The notes: a model not told the origin generated them from the sequence alone. Shown: positions 23,062 through 36,324, counted from the stretch's first letter. The stretch is 41,337 bases of DNA from Phycisphaerales bacterium (GCA_009691915.1 SIAD01000016.1:1-41337), one strand, 5' to 3'. A program made the numbers and translations.

Positions 23062-25091
23062 GAGACGAGTTCCGTCCGCGGGAGTCGCTCAGGCGCGCGC
23101 TGGTGCTTGGCATCGGGGTGCCGCTACTGATCGCGTTCGTGGTGATGACAGGTGTCCAGTTCACGGCTGATCGCGAGCTGCTGGTGGGCAAAGTTCGTGG
23201 CGAGATCCTCGCCGACACCCAGATCGCATGCCTGCGCGCAGAGGCGGACCTCCAGGCGATCGAGCACTCGACCGAACTGCAGGCGGAGCTGCTGCGCGCT
23301 GGAGGCGCGACATTCCTCCCACTCGAGTCGCCGATGGTTCGGTCACGGATCAACATTCTGCTCTCGACGGTCCTAACCGCGAACCCGTACGCCTACGGCG
23401 CAGCCTTCGCCTTCGCGCCCGGGCAGCCTGGCGTAGACGCCGACGGATTCGCGCCCTATGTCTGCCGAAGTCCTCAGGGGCCGGCGCTGCGCGAATCGGA
23501 TCTCGCCAAGGTCCCGGGATACGAGTTCGAGCGGCAACCATGGTTTCTCAGTGCGACGCCCTCCCCTAATGGCACCTGGAGCGAGCCGTACTACGACGCG
23601 GGCGGCGGTGGCGTGTTCATGACCACCTACGCGGCTCGATTCCGCGCATCCGGCGATCTTCCCTCAGGGGTGGCGACGGCGGATGTCTCACTCGACTGCA
23701 TCCTCGAGGGCCTCGCCCGCAGCGCGGATGGCAAGATTTGCGATGTCTCGGTCGTTTCACGGGATGGGCGATTCATCGCCAGCTCCATTGACGGTACGCG
23801 GATGAAGCAAGCAGGGGACTTCCCCGCCGGGGACATTCGGCGGGAGATCCTCGACGCCGCGAGGAGGTTCCGCACCTCTGGGAAGGAGTTCGCGCAAGTC
23901 GGGCCTACGAGCTGGTTCGGATACCGCGGCACGCGTGTCGTGTGCGTCGCCTTGCCATCGGCGCAGTGGGTGTTCGCCGGGACATTTGACGAGGCCGATC
24001 TCCTGCCGCCGATCGTGAAGGGGCTGGCGCTCGGGCCGGGTCTTCTCGTGGCCGGGGCTTTCGTCGTGATGGTCATCGTCTGGCGAACGACCGGTCGCGC
24101 GGTCAGACCACTGGCGGGGATCATTTCGGCGATCGCGCGATTCGGCCAGGGCGATCTTGACGCGCGCGCGCCGGTCCCCGCGCGGCGCGACGAGATCGGC
24201 ACGATGGCCCGCGCGTTCAACGCGATGGGCGATGAGCTCAGGGGCGCGATCACACAACGCGAGAAGGCCGTCGCCGAGCGAACCGCCGTCGAGGCGCAGG
24301 TAGAGGCGGCACGCGTGATCCAGCGGGTGCTGCTGCCCGCGGGCGATGGACCCCAAGGCGATGGGGATGTGCGCACGACGGAAGAGTTCGCGGGACTGTC
24401 GATCGCCGCGATGAGCGTTCCCGCGACCGACATCGCGGGGGACTTCTTCGACTGGTTCCAGCGCGACGACGGCACGGTGGTCGTTGTCGTCGCCGATGTC
24501 TGTGGCAAGGGGATGCCGGCGGCGATGCTGATGGCTGTCGGGCGGACCCTCGTGCGCATGGCCGCCGCGGAGATTGCCGAACCCGGCGACGCACTCGCGC
24601 GAGTCAGCAAGGATCTCGTCACGCAGGCGCCGCAATCGTCGTTCACAACGGCAATGCTTCTCTACATCGATCCGTCCTCCGGGCTGGTTCGATACGCCAA
24701 CGCAGGCCACCCGCCTGCCGTGCTCGTGCGCGCGGATGGTGTGACCACTCGCGAACTTGAGTCGACAGGATCGGTGCTCGGACTCGACTTGGGAATTGCC
24801 TGGGAGACGAAGTCGATCGAATTGCACGAAGGGGACGATCTTGTACTGGTGTCCGATGGCGTCACCGAGGCTGGACCGAAGATTCTGGAAGACGCCGCCC
24901 AACTAGATCTGGTGTTGTTTGGGGAGGAGCGCACACGGGAGACCGTCGCGTCGGCATGTCGAGCCGCAGGCCGCAGTCCCATCACAATCATGGAAGCACT
25001 CGTGAGGGCCGTTCGTCGTTGGAGCCATGATTATCAACGCGACGACCTCACTGTCGTCGCGATCCGCCGCAACGCGCGTCGTCCGTGGTAG
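23049..25091 (+). CDS. RsbU-type PP2C phosphatase with sensor and HAMP
   Basis: A 680-aa membrane signal protein. Membrane helix 1 (LVLGIGVPLLIAFVVMTGV) is followed by a periplasmic Cache-like sensor (about residues 45-315, including AYGAAFAFAPGQPG and QPWFLSATPSPNGTWSEPYY), helix 2 (GPGLLVAGAFVVMVIVW), a HAMP linker (RPLAGIISAIARFGQGDLDA), a short coiled coil, and a SpoIIE/PP2C-type serine phosphatase domain. Metal-site motifs are DIAGDFFDWF, VADVCGKGMPAAMLMA and SDGVTEAGP, with RDDLTVVAIRR at the end. Such proteins usually dephosphorylate an anti-sigma-factor antagonist; no such partner is encoded in the window. The ligand is unknown. Confidence 0.85.
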   Translation: MDPLGDEFRPRESLRRALVLGIGVPLLIAFVVMTGVQFTADRELLVGKVRGEILADTQIACLRAEADLQAIEHSTELQAELLRAGGATFLPLESPMVRSRINILLSTVLTANPYAYGAAFAFAPGQPGVDADGFAPYVCRSPQGPALRESDLAKVPGYEFERQPWFLSATPSPNGTWSEPYYDAGGGGVFMTTYAARFRASGDLPSGVATADVSLDCILEGLARSADGKICDVSVVSRDGRFIASSIDGTRMKQAGDFPAGDIRREILDAARRFRTSGKEFAQVGPTSWFGYRGTRVVCVALPSAQWVFAGTFDEADLLPPIVKGLALGPGLLVAGAFVVMVIVWRTTGRAVRPLAGIISAIARFGQGDLDARAPVPARRDEIGTMARAFNAMGDELRGAITQREKAVAERTAVEAQVEAARVIQRVLLPAGDGPQGDGDVRTTEEFAGLSIAAMSVPATDIAGDFFDWFQRDDGTVVVVVADVCGKGMPAAMLMAVGRTLVRMAAAEIAEPGDALARVSKDLVTQAPQSSFTTAMLLYIDPSSGLVRYANAGHPPAVLVRADGVTTRELESTGSVLGLDLGIAWETKSIELHEGDDLVLVSDGVTEAGPKILEDAAQLDLVLFGEERTRETVASACRAAGRSPITIMEALVRAVRRWSHDYQRDDLTVVAIRRNARRPW

Positions 25092-25101
25092 GGTCTGGTT
25101 C

Positions 25102-25386
25102 ATGGACCCCGCTTCGCCACCGCTTGCACCTCCGATACCCGAATCGGCTCTTCAGGCGCCGGCGCGGAAGACGCGCGGATTTCTTAATCCCGGCAAGGTG
25201 AGGTCATTCGCGTTCTGGGTCATCTCGATGTGCATCCTCGTGAGCGTTGCGGCATGCATCATGGCAATCTGGGACTCCTCCAAGAGCGATGTACTGTGGC
25301 GGACGATCGCGACCTGTGTCGTCGTCGCCGGAGGGTGCGGGATCTTTGCGGGCGTCAATGTCAGCTTCGGGTCGCCACGCGAGTGA
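25102..25386 (+). CDS. Small two-helix membrane protein
   Basis: A 94-aa protein starting MDPASPPLAPPIPES, a Pro-rich cytoplasmic-looking tail. Two hydrophobic helices follow (FAFWVISMCILVSVAACIM and TIATCVVVAGGCGIFAGVNV). It begins 10 nt after the phosphatase gene and ends 2 nt before the next ATG, so all are co-transcribed. I recognise no family. Confidence 0.6.
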   Translation: MDPASPPLAPPIPESALQAPARKTRGFLNPGKVRSFAFWVISMCILVSVAACIMAIWDSSKSDVLWRTIATCVVVAGGCGIFAGVNVSFGSPRE

Positions 25387-25388
25387 CC

Positions 25389-25916
25389 ATGAGGGGGCAG
25401 GGATCCATCTTCGCTTCGCTGACACTCGCGGCTCTCGCCGCAGTGGCAGCCGCCGTGACGGGCGACCCGATTGATGACCTCGTGGCTGGGTTCAGACACG
25501 CAACACACATGACTCCCGCCGAAGGAGTCGCCCTGACTTTCGACTCTGTCGTGTCAGGCGCGCACTGGCGAGACGGTGACGAGACGCGTGCGCTCAATTC
25601 CGACTTTGGCGATGCCGACCGGGCGCAGCCGGTCGGACTCCGCAGCGTGCTGGAAGTCGGCGCGTGGGATTTTTCGTTCGCACCGACCTGGTGGGTAGCC
25701 GGTCCGTGGACCGCCGCCGCCGCCACGAATCCGACTGCGGCCGACGATCCCCTGCTGAGTCAGTGGGATGTCGAGCAGTGGCGCGTCAATGCCGGCATCG
25801 GCTGGCATCTCGATGAGCGCGTCGAGGTCAGAACCCAGTACAGCTATACGAAGGATCCAACTTCGGACGCGGTCGGAGAGCACCTCTTCGACCTCCGCGT
25901 GTCGTTCTCGTTCTAG
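25389..25916 (+). CDS. Secreted beta-rich protein, possible outer-membrane
   Basis: A 175-aa protein with a signal peptide (MRGQGSIFASLTLAALAAVA). The remainder is beta-prone with alternating hydrophobics and ends HLFDLRVSFSF; a terminal Phe after alternating residues is typical of outer-membrane barrel strands. With this length it would be a small barrel or a soluble periplasmic protein. No family is recognised. It ends 18 nt before the convergent glycine decarboxylase gene, and I see no clear terminator between them. Confidence 0.55.
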   Translation: MRGQGSIFASLTLAALAAVAAAVTGDPIDDLVAGFRHATHMTPAEGVALTFDSVVSGAHWRDGDETRALNSDFGDADRAQPVGLRSVLEVGAWDFSFAPTWWVAGPWTAAAATNPTAADDPLLSQWDVEQWRVNAGIGWHLDERVEVRTQYSYTKDPTSDAVGEHLFDLRVSFSF

Positions 25917-25933
25917 GGACGCGATGCCGGGGA

Positions 25934-28876
<2,943 letters not shown>

Positions 28877-28925
28877 GAGGAAGGCTGAGTATAGGAACGC
28901 GCCCCATCCATCTATAGTGGGCGGG

Positions 28926-31043
28926 ATGAGCATCTCCACCCTTCGGATCTTCACGCTCGCGTCAACGGTCATTGCCACCTCGGCGTTTGCAATGCAGGAG
29001 GCCGCCGCGCCTAAGGCCGCCGCAGCTCCTCAGAGCACCACCATTCAGGACGCTGTCGCATCGAAGGTGATCGAGGGGCCGGTCAACCCGTATTCGTACA
29101 ACCCGAAGAACACCGAGGGGCACACCGACGCGGATCTGCGCGCCACTCTCGAAGGACTCGGCCCGGTGGCGATCGAGTGGTACCAGCATGTGATGACCCT
29201 TTCGAATCCATTCTTCGAGGGGCGCGTCCCAGCTTCGCGCGGCAGCGTGATCGCCGGCGAGTATGTGGAGTTCTACTTCAAGCAGTACGGGCTTGAGCCG
29301 GCGTTCCCCGTTCCCGCGTTGGATCCTGCGGCACCGGCACCGATGGCACAGGTCGCGGCGTCTGTCGAAGGTGCGGCCGCGCAGCCCGAGTCACCATCGC
29401 CTCATCCGGAGTGGACCCGCTGGCGGCAGTCGTTCGACCTTGCTGGCGCGGGACCGAAACTCGTGCGCTCCGATGTTGCTTGGAGCGATTCGTCGGCCCC
29501 GGCGCCCTCGAGTGCCCTTGCCCGCGGGAAGGATTACTCAGTGCTCGGAAACAGCGCGACCGGCAAGTTTTCCGGACCCGTCGTGTTCGCCGGCTACGCG
29601 ATCGAAGATGGCCGTGATGGGTACACCTCATTCGGCGCGAGCGACGACTTTTCCGGCCGCGCCGTGATGTTCTTGCGCTACGAGCCACTCGACCCCGAGG
29701 GCCGCAGCCGCTGGGCAGACCGGCGATTCAGCCCCTCGGCGGCGGTCTCGCCCAAAATGGATTCAGTCGCGGCGCGCAAAGCGTCGGCGATCATCATGGT
29801 CAACCCGCCGGAGGCGCGCGACGGCAAGCGCAACCTCGAGACGAGCGAGACCAGCCGGTTCGGTGCGAGGCTCGACATCCCAGTGATCCAGATGTCTATG
29901 GAAGAGGCGGATCGATTCGTGAAGTCGGCGGATCCGCAAGGCCGGACGCTGCTTGATTTGCGCAAGCTCGCGGACAATGGGGCGATCCGCCCGACGAACT
30001 TCAAGGAGTCGGTGACGGTGTCGATCGACACAGAACTCACCGACGGCGTCATTCAGACCGACAATATCGGCGCAGTGCTTCGTGGCAAGGGCAAGCTCGC
30101 TGACGAGTGGGTCATCGTGGGCGCGCACTACGACCATGTCGGCTTCGGCTATTACGGCGCGGACCCGTCGAATCGAGGCGTGCTGCACCCTGGTGCCGAT
30201 GACAATGCCTCTGGAACGGGCGCGATGCTCTGCACCGCGAAGGCACTGACGGAGTTCTACCGGTCGAAGGACGCACCCGACGAACTGCGAAGCGTGCTCT
30301 TCATGGCCTTCAGCGCCGAGGAGGTCGGACTCGACGGCAGCGATCACTGGACCAAGCACCCGACCCTCAAGAACGATCAGGTGCAAGCGATGATCAATCT
30401 CGACATGGTCGGGCGCATGCGCAATGACGAGCTCGCCATCGGCGGGACGGGCACGGCGAAAGAGTTTATGAACCATCTGCGGCCCATCTTCGATGCCAGC
30501 GGGCTGACCATTCGCGCCGATCCATCCGGGCGCGGCCCCAGCGATCACGCGAGCTTTTACCGGGCGGGAATCCCGGTGCTCTTTCTCTTCACTGGATCGC
30601 ACGGCGACTATCACAAGCCCACCGACCGCGGCTACACGGTCAATCCTCAGGGGGCGGCCAAGGTGGTGTCGCTCACAGAGACTCTCGCGAAGATGCTCGC
30701 CACCATGCCGACAAAGCTGGAGTTCGCATCGACCGACTCGACGGCGACGGCGGGGCGGCGGTCGGGGTCGAAGGTGCGTCTGGGCGTGAGCCCCGGCTAC
30801 GGCAATGATGGCGTCGAGGGAGTCAAGGTCGATGCCGTCAGCGCGGAGACCGCTGCCTCGGACGCGGGAATCAAGATGGGCGATCTTCTCATTGGCTGGA
30901 ATGGCACGATTCTGACCGGTCCTGGCGACATGATGGAGCGACTACGCGAACACAACCCCGGCGATGTTGTCAAGATCAGACTGAAGCGAGAGGGCGCGGA
31001 GCAGACCGTCGAAGTGAAACTTCGCGCGTCGAAGGCGGAGTGA
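28926..31043 (+). CDS. Secreted M28 zinc peptidase with PA and PDZ domains
   Basis: A 705-aa exported metallopeptidase. A signal peptide ([19 protein letters not shown]) is followed by a protease-associated insertion ([15 protein letters not shown] to VMFLRYEP), the M28 catalytic domain and a C-terminal PDZ. Two-zinc ligands are visible: [10 protein letters not shown] (His), [13 protein letters not shown] (Asp), [14 protein letters not shown] (Glu-Glu), [10 protein letters not shown] (Asp) and GDYHKPTD (His). The PDZ reads [20 protein letters not shown] and GDLLIGWNG. This is a common planctomycete arrangement for aminopeptidase-like proteins. It is divergent from gcvP with 49 nt between starts. 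Confidence 0.9.
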   Translation: MSISTLRIFTLASTVIATSAFAMQEAAAPKAAAAPQSTTIQDAVASKVIEGPVNPYSYNPKNTEGHTDADLRATLEGLGPVAIEWYQHVMTLSNPFFEGRVPASRGSVIAGEYVEFYFKQYGLEPAFPVPALDPAAPAPMAQVAASVEGAAAQPESPSPHPEWTRWRQSFDLAGAGPKLVRSDVAWSDSSAPAPSSALARGKDYSVLGNSATGKFSGPVVFAGYAIEDGRDGYTSFGASDDFSGRAVMFLRYEPLDPEGRSRWADRRFSPSAAVSPKMDSVAARKASAIIMVNPPEARDGKRNLETSETSRFGARLDIPVIQMSMEEADRFVKSADPQGRTLLDLRKLADNGAIRPTNFKESVTVSIDTELTDGVIQTDNIGAVLRGKGKLADEWVIVGAHYDHVGFGYYGADPSNRGVLHPGADDNASGTGAMLCTAKALTEFYRSKDAPDELRSVLFMAFSAEEVGLDGSDHWTKHPTLKNDQVQAMINLDMVGRMRNDELAIGGTGTAKEFMNHLRPIFDASGLTIRADPSGRGPSDHASFYRAGIPVLFLFTGSHGDYHKPTDRGYTVNPQGAAKVVSLTETLAKMLATMPTKLEFASTDSTATAGRRSGSKVRLGVSPGYGNDGVEGVKVDAVSAETAASDAGIKMGDLLIGWNGTILTGPGDMMERLREHNPGDVVKIRLKREGAEQTVEVKLRASKAE

Positions 31044-31061
31044 TCACGTCATGATCCAGTC

Positions 31062-33656
31062 ATGATCCCGGCGATGCTGGCGACAGCGGTCGTCCTGGCG
31101 GCGGGCGCGAACGCAGTCGCCCCGGCGCAGGACGCGCCAAGGTGCACAGTCGTCTCGAGCGAGGAGAGAGCACCCATCGGCCAGGTGCTCTGGTACCGGA
31201 TGCCCGCGACCACATGGAATCAGGCGCTGCCGGTCGGCAACGGTCGAATCGGCGCGATGGTGTTTGGCGGTCTCCGGACCGAGCGGATCCAGCTCAACGA
31301 GTGCTCGGTCTGGGAGGGCACGAGGAACTCGCGCGGGGTCCCCGACTGCGCCGACGCACTCGCCCGCGTGCGAACACTGCTCTTCCGCGGGAAGTACGCG
31401 CAAGCCGAGGCGCTTGCGCGCGAAGCCATGCTCCTTGATGCGGTGGACGACTCGTACCAGACGCTTGGGGATCTCGTGATCGAGTCGCCCATGCCCCTCG
31501 ACGCGACCGAGTATCGGCGCGGACTCGACCTCTCAACAGGCGTGACGGCGGCGTCCTGGGAGGATCGCGGCTTTCGGGTGATGCGCACGGTGTACGCATC
31601 GCATGCCACCAACGCGCTCGTCGTCCACCAGGAGACCGAGGAGATCGATGGTCTCTTTTTGCGAATCGCCCTGACGCGCCAGGCATCGTGCGACGGATGC
31701 CCACTGGCGATCAGCGCGAGGGTCACCGGTACTGGTGCAGTCATCTCGCTGCGCGGCGCGACCGAGGTCGGCGCGGCGGACGGCGTGCGCTTCGGTGCCG
31801 ACGCCATCGTGACGCACGAAGGCGGCTCGCTTGCCATCGAAGGCGGCGCGGTCGTCGTTCGCGCGGCGGACTCTGTGACAGTGGTCATCGTCGCGGCGAC
31901 AGACTTTCCGTTTGTGGGAGCGGCGCGTGCGGCGGCGGTGACCGCGCTCAATGCGGGGGCGGTGATTGTGCGACCCGATGTGGAACGCGCCCTCGCGGAG
32001 GCCGCGGCGGCAATCCCGAAGAGCACCGATGAGATGCTCTGGGATCACGAGCGCGTGTGGCGCGGGAAGTTTGACCGTTTTGACATGGAACTGGGGCCGC
32101 CGAGTGTCGCGTGCGAGGCGCTGCCGACGGACCAGCGAGTGCAGCGCGTCGCCGCGGGGGAGTCTGACCCCGGGCTCGTGGCGCTCTATGTCCAGTTTGC
32201 GCGCGCGCTCCTTCTGTCATCGAGCGTCGAGGGTGGGCTGCCAGCCAACCTGCAGGGAATCTGGTGCGAGCACATGCACGCGCCGTGGAATGCAGACTTC
32301 CACATCAACATCAATCTTCAGATGAACTACTGGCCTGCAGAAGTGCTCAATGTGGCGCCGACAGTCGCGCCTCTGACCGAGTTCGTCGAGCGCCTCGCCA
32401 TCGAGGGCCGCGAAACAGCGCGGCGCATGTACGGTGCCGGGGGCTGGATGGCACACCATGCCACGGATGCCTGGTGCTGGACAGTTCCCGCAGGACGGGC
32501 CTCCGTGTGGGCGCTCTGGCCGCACGGTGGGGGTTGGATGACGCAGACGGTCCACGATCACTGGGACTTCGGCCGCGACGGGGCGTATCTCAGGGATCGT
32601 GCGTTCCCATTGCTGCGCGGTGCGGCGGAGTTCTATCTCGACTACCTCGTGGCCGACCCCGACTCGACCTCTGGCGCGCTTGTGTGCGGGCCGAGCTCAT
32701 CGCCGGAGAACACCTTCAAACTTCCAGACGGGACGACCGCGGACACCGCGATGGGCAACACGATGGACCAAATGATCGTCCATGATGTTCTCGCAAACCT
32801 GATCGAAGAGGCGGATGCGCTGGGCGAAGCGGCCAGAAATGACGCCGTCGTGGCCCGCGCACGGGCGGCGATCGGGAAGCTCAAGCCGCCGACAATCGGG
32901 GCCGACGGGCGCATCCTGGAGTGGGCCGATCCGTGGGAGGAAGCGGAGCCGGGCCATCGCCACATGAGTCATCTGTTCGGAGTGCATCCCGGAAAGCAGA
33001 TCACGGACGAGGCAACGCCCGAACTCATGGCGGCCGCGCGCAAGTCACTCGATTTCAGGCTTGCGCAGGGAGGAGGTCATACAGGATGGAGCCGCGCGTG
33101 GCTCGTGAGTATGTTCGCGAGGCTGAAGGATGACCTCGCAGCGTGGACGAGTGTGCAGGTTCTCCTGGCCAGGTGCACGCTTCCGAATCTCTTCGACAGC
33201 CATCCGCCATTTCAGATCGATGGAAACTTCGGCGGTGCGGCGGGGGTCGCGGAGATGCTCGTCCAGTCGCACCGGGAAGTTGGCAGAGATGGAGACAGCG
33301 GCGGCGCGGCGAGCGAGTCGCGTGGGCATGTCATTGATCTTCTGCCGGCGCTCCCCTCGGCGTGGTCACGAGGCGCGGTTCGCGGACTTCGCGCACGCGG
33401 CGGTGTCGAGATCGATCTCATGTGGTCGGATGGGAGGCTTCTCGTCGCGACACTGCGGAGTTCCGGTGCAGAGCCGCTGCGTGTTTCATGGCCCGAGGCG
33501 GAGGCCCTGCCGGACGCCCGAATCGCGGCAAATGGCGCAGGTGGCGCAGGCGGGGCAGGTGACGCACTGGTAGCACTCGAACGCCACGGCGGCTGGATTC
33601 TCGTGGCCCCGTCGGGGTCTGCTGGCGTCTATCGACTCTCCCCGCAACCGCGCTGA
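31062..33656 (+). CDS. GH95-family alpha-L-fucosidase
   Basis: An 864-aa glycoside hydrolase of family 95, acting on alpha-1,2-L-fucosides or related galactosides by inversion. A short signal peptide ([19 protein letters not shown]) precedes the N-terminal domain with [16 protein letters not shown] and [12 protein letters not shown]. Residues equivalent to the Bifidobacterium AfcA catalytic set are visible: N416 and N418 in [15 protein letters not shown]549 in SSSPENTF, and D720 in [17 protein letters not shown]. The C-terminal beta domain ends [15 protein letters not shown]. It follows the peptidase by 18 nt and may share its transcript. Extracytoplasmic polysaccharide degradation is inferred. 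Confidence 0.92.
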   Translation: MIPAMLATAVVLAAGANAVAPAQDAPRCTVVSSEERAPIGQVLWYRMPATTWNQALPVGNGRIGAMVFGGLRTERIQLNECSVWEGTRNSRGVPDCADALARVRTLLFRGKYAQAEALAREAMLLDAVDDSYQTLGDLVIESPMPLDATEYRRGLDLSTGVTAASWEDRGFRVMRTVYASHATNALVVHQETEEIDGLFLRIALTRQASCDGCPLAISARVTGTGAVISLRGATEVGAADGVRFGADAIVTHEGGSLAIEGGAVVVRAADSVTVVIVAATDFPFVGAARAAAVTALNAGAVIVRPDVERALAEAAAAIPKSTDEMLWDHERVWRGKFDRFDMELGPPSVACEALPTDQRVQRVAAGESDPGLVALYVQFARALLLSSSVEGGLPANLQGIWCEHMHAPWNADFHININLQMNYWPAEVLNVAPTVAPLTEFVERLAIEGRETARRMYGAGGWMAHHATDAWCWTVPAGRASVWALWPHGGGWMTQTVHDHWDFGRDGAYLRDRAFPLLRGAAEFYLDYLVADPDSTSGALVCGPSSSPENTFKLPDGTTADTAMGNTMDQMIVHDVLANLIEEADALGEAARNDAVVARARAAIGKLKPPTIGADGRILEWADPWEEAEPGHRHMSHLFGVHPGKQITDEATPELMAAARKSLDFRLAQGGGHTGWSRAWLVSMFARLKDDLAAWTSVQVLLARCTLPNLFDSHPPFQIDGNFGGAAGVAEMLVQSHREVGRDGDSGGAASESRGHVIDLLPALPSAWSRGAVRGLRARGGVEIDLMWSDGRLLVATLRSSGAEPLRVSWPEAEALPDARIAANGAGGAGGAGDALVALERHGGWILVAPSGSAGVYRLSPQPR

Positions 33657-33666
33657 TCCACACTCG

Positions 33667-34047
33667 TCAATCCCAGCGGAAGACACCCTTCTTCCACGCG
33701 TAGATGTAGGCGATCACGCTGGTGCCTACAAAGAAGGCGATGCGTCCGAAGAACAGCACCGCCTCGGGGCTTCTCGGTTCGAGATTGGCGAAGGTGACGG
33801 CCCACGGATAGAGGAAGACGATCTCAACATCGAAGACGAGAAAGGTCATCGCGAGGATGTAGAAGCGGACATTGAATCGTTTGCGAGTAGACCCGATGGC
33901 GTCCATACCTGACTCATAGGCGAGTCCCTTGACCGCGGTCTCGAAGCGCGGGCCGAGGAGGCGGCTGGCGATGATGTTCACGGCGGCAAATCCGACCGCC
34001 ATCGCGATGATCAGAACGACCGGGAGATAGGCGCCGAGGGAACTCAC
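33667..34047 (-). CDS. nuoA: NADH-quinone oxidoreductase subunit A
   Basis: A 126-aa, three-helix membrane subunit of complex I. The diagnostic segment is YESGMDAIGSTRKRFNVRFY followed by ILAMTFLVFDVEIVFLYPWA. Length is normal (about 120-130). No other nuo gene is next to it: downstream is the convergent fucosidase (11 nt away) and upstream the tRNA-Pro on the other strand. nuoA usually leads an operon with nuoB onwards, so this copy is isolated. Confidence 0.92.
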   Translation of the reverse strand: MSSLGAYLPVVLIIAMAVGFAAVNIIASRLLGPRFETAVKGLAYESGMDAIGSTRKRFNVRFYILAMTFLVFDVEIVFLYPWAVTFANLEPRSPEAVLFFGRIAFFVGTSVIAYIYAWKKGVFRWD

Positions 34048-34112
34048 GGGTGACGAAGTCTAGCGAGCGCAGTCGGGCGCGGCTGCGTGCGTGCTACACT
34101 CGCGATCCCCTA

Positions 34113-34187
34113 CGGGGCGTAGCTCAGCTTGGCTAGAGCGCCTGCTTTGGGAGCAGGAAGTCGTCGGTTCAAATCCGGCCGCCCCGA
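34113..34187 (+). tRNA. tRNA-Pro (TGG)
   Basis: A 75-nt cloverleaf. The acceptor stem CGGGGCG/CGCCCCG pairs fully; anticodon stem CCTGC/GCAGG with loop TTTGGGA gives anticodon TGG (34148-34150); T-arm GTCGG-TTCAAAT-CCGGC; discriminator A; CCA not encoded. A TACACT box sits 12 nt upstream (34095-34100) without a good -35. There is no hairpin plus T-run after it, and the cas operon starts 59 nt later. Confidence 0.95.
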
Positions 34188-34246
34188 TTCGATCAGCCGC
34201 AGTTCACTCGGTGTGCTGCAGGCTGGCGTTCCGAGAGGTCTCTTCC

Positions 34247-36028
34247 ATGTGGCCGGCCAGAGGAGTCGCTGAACACGCGTATTGCCCTCGACTGTTCTAC
34301 TACATGACAGTCGAGGGGGTCTTCATACCAAGTGCCGACACCGAGCAGGGTGCTGGCGTTCACCGGCGCGTCGATCGACCAAGCGCAGCGACACCAGAGC
34401 CGGCGACGCACGGTCGACGATCCAGGGCCAAGAAAGCCGAGACACTCGTGGACCCCGAGGCCGATCCCGAGCGGCCCCATTCGATCCGGAGCCTTGCGTT
34501 GACCAGCGAGAAGCTCGGCCTCACCGCCACGCTCGACCTTGCGGAGATCGACGGGTTGAAGGCAGTGCCTGTGGAATATCGAAAGGGCAGGCCCCGGCGG
34601 TCAGGCCAAGTCATCGGAGCGAACGACGAGATGATGGAAGAGCCGCGGCTCATGCCGCCTCCCCAGCCATGGCCCACAGACCGAGTCCAGGTGGGCTTGC
34701 AGGTGTTGCTACTGGAGGAGGCGGGATACACCGTTCCAGAAGCGGTTATCTACTACGCCGCCGAGAAGATCCGCCTGAGAGTGGTGGTCGATGACTCGCT
34801 CCGCCGCGACTCGTTGGCAGAACTGGAAGCGGCAAAGCAGGCGGCCGAAGGGCCGCGACCGCCGCCTCTAATCAATGATCCGAAGTGTCCGCGCTGTTCG
34901 CTTCAGCCGATCTGCCTGCCCGACGAGATCAATCATCAGCGAATGACGGCTCTGACTGTGGGGGGACGGTCGAGCGACGAGCAGCTCACGCCACGAAAGC
35001 TCTGGCCGCCACGGGATGATGGAATTCATGTGGTTCTCCAGCGGGAGGGAATTCGGGTTGGAGTGAGGGGTCAGTCAATCCGCGTCACGGGCAAGGAGGG
35101 AGAGCTGGTCCGCGAACTTCCCCTCGCGAGCGTGGAGTCGCTTGCCGTGCTTGGCGGCGTGCAGGTCTCCACACAGGCTCTCACGGTGCTCGCCGACCAT
35201 GAGGTGCCAGTCGCCTTCATGTCTTCCGCCGGGCGATTGGTCGCGATGATGGACCCGATGGGGCCAACAAGCGCGGCGGTGCGTGCCGCCCAAGTTCGCA
35301 CGCTCGACAGGCCAGAGAAGGCACTCGAATTGGCGCGGGCCGTGACCGTCGCCAAGATCGCCAATCAACGCACACTTCTCATGCGCAATCATGTCTCGCT
35401 TCCCGCACGCGTGGCGGGGGACCTAATGGATAGCGTGAACGCCGCAGAGAAGGCGGGGTCGATGGACGAACTCCGCGGCCACGAGGGAAACGCGGCCAGA
35501 ATCTACTTTGCAAATTTTGCCGGGATGTTCAAGGTGGGAGTCTCCGACATCGCCGCGAAGTTCACGGCTCACGGCCGCCAGCGCCGCCCGCCACCTGACC
35601 CGATCAACAGCGTGCTGTCGTTCGGCTACACCATGTTGGTCAACGATTGCACTTCGGCTTGTCGGCTGGCGAGCCTTGAACCGACCATCGGGGCATTGCA
35701 CGCCACGCGCCCGGGTCGCCCGGCGCTGTCGCTCGACCTCATGGAGCCGTTCCGTCCGCTCATCGCCGACTCAGTGGCGGTGTCGGCCTTCAATCGGGGC
35801 GAGCTCGTGGCGGGCCACTTTCTCGACACGGCAGCCGGCTGCGCGCTCACCGACTGGGGCCGCAGGGGTTTCTTCGACGCCTATGGCCGGCGGATGGATA
35901 CCGAGGTGACGCACCCAACTTTCGACTACCGACTGAGCTATCGACGGATGCTGATGCTCCATGCCCGACTTGTTGCGGCGTGGCTCCTGGGTGAAGTGCC
36001 AACGCTGTCGTTCTTGACGACGAGGTGA
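34247..36028 (+). CDS. cas4-cas1: Cas4-Cas1 fusion protein (type V-B adaptation)
   Basis: A 593-aa fusion. The Cas4 half (about residues 1-235) is a RecB-like nuclease that trims and orients pre-spacers. Its four iron-sulfur cysteines are C13 (HAYCPRLFYYM) and C214, C217, C223 (KCPRCSLQPIC); nuclease residues are D97, E110 and K113 (VEYRKG). The Cas1 half (about 265-593) is the integrase, with LSFGYTMLVND (D467), GALH (H485) and LDLMEPFRP (D497/E500) as metal ligands. Asp at 467 where many Cas1 have Glu recalls I-C-type Cas1. The start at 34247 has GAGAGG eight nt upstream; the frame stays open upstream, but that stretch is the tRNA-Pro and is excluded. The stop is 5 nt before the cas2 ATG. 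Cas4-Cas1 fusion is a known feature of type V-B. Confidence 0.95.
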   Translation: MWPARGVAEHAYCPRLFYYMTVEGVFIPSADTEQGAGVHRRVDRPSAATPEPATHGRRSRAKKAETLVDPEADPERPHSIRSLALTSEKLGLTATLDLAEIDGLKAVPVEYRKGRPRRSGQVIGANDEMMEEPRLMPPPQPWPTDRVQVGLQVLLLEEAGYTVPEAVIYYAAEKIRLRVVVDDSLRRDSLAELEAAKQAAEGPRPPPLINDPKCPRCSLQPICLPDEINHQRMTALTVGGRSSDEQLTPRKLWPPRDDGIHVVLQREGIRVGVRGQSIRVTGKEGELVRELPLASVESLAVLGGVQVSTQALTVLADHEVPVAFMSSAGRLVAMMDPMGPTSAAVRAAQVRTLDRPEKALELARAVTVAKIANQRTLLMRNHVSLPARVAGDLMDSVNAAEKAGSMDELRGHEGNAARIYFANFAGMFKVGVSDIAAKFTAHGRQRRPPPDPINSVLSFGYTMLVNDCTSACRLASLEPTIGALHATRPGRPALSLDLMEPFRPLIADSVAVSAFNRGELVAGHFLDTAAGCALTDWGRRGFFDAYGRRMDTEVTHPTFDYRLSYRRMLMLHARLVAAWLLGEVPTLSFLTTR

Positions 36029-36033
36029 CACGC

Positions 36034-36324
36034 ATGCGTCGCTGCTATCTGGTGTGCTACGACATTCGCAATGACAAGCGCCTCCGTCTCATTCACAGGC
36101 TGCTGAAGGCGTATGGCGAGCCGTGGCAGTACTCAGTTTTCTACTGCACACTCAGGGCTATTGACCGGGTGCGACTCGAGAACGCCGCTCGCGAGCTGCT
36201 GAATCTCAAGGAGGACCAGCTGCTCATTCTGGACCTCGGCAGCAACGAGGATGCCGCTAGGGAGGCGGCAACGGTGCTGGGGCAGAGCTTGCCGGATGCG
36301 GAGAGCGGGATGGTGGTGATATGA
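36034..36324 (+). CDS. cas2: CRISPR-associated protein Cas2
   Basis: A 96-aa ferredoxin-fold Cas2, the dimer that bridges two Cas1 dimers during spacer integration. RRCYLVCYDIRNDKRLRLIH has the conserved first-strand Asp (CYDI) and WQYSVFYCTL is the usual second strand. The ATG at 36034 is preferred because GAGGTG lies six nt upstream; a GTG at 36025 overlapping the cas1 stop is possible. Its stop overlaps the effector start as ATGA, so translation is probably coupled. Confidence 0.95.
   Translation: MRRCYLVCYDIRNDKRLRLIHRLLKAYGEPWQYSVFYCTLRAIDRVRLENAARELLNLKEDQLLILDLGSNEDAAREAATVLGQSLPDAESGMVVI

Noticed and set aside
34091-34246. In-frame N-terminal extension of Cas4-Cas1 running back through the tRNA
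   Set aside because: These codons are the tRNA-Pro gene itself, and a good ribosome-binding site precedes the ATG at 34247.
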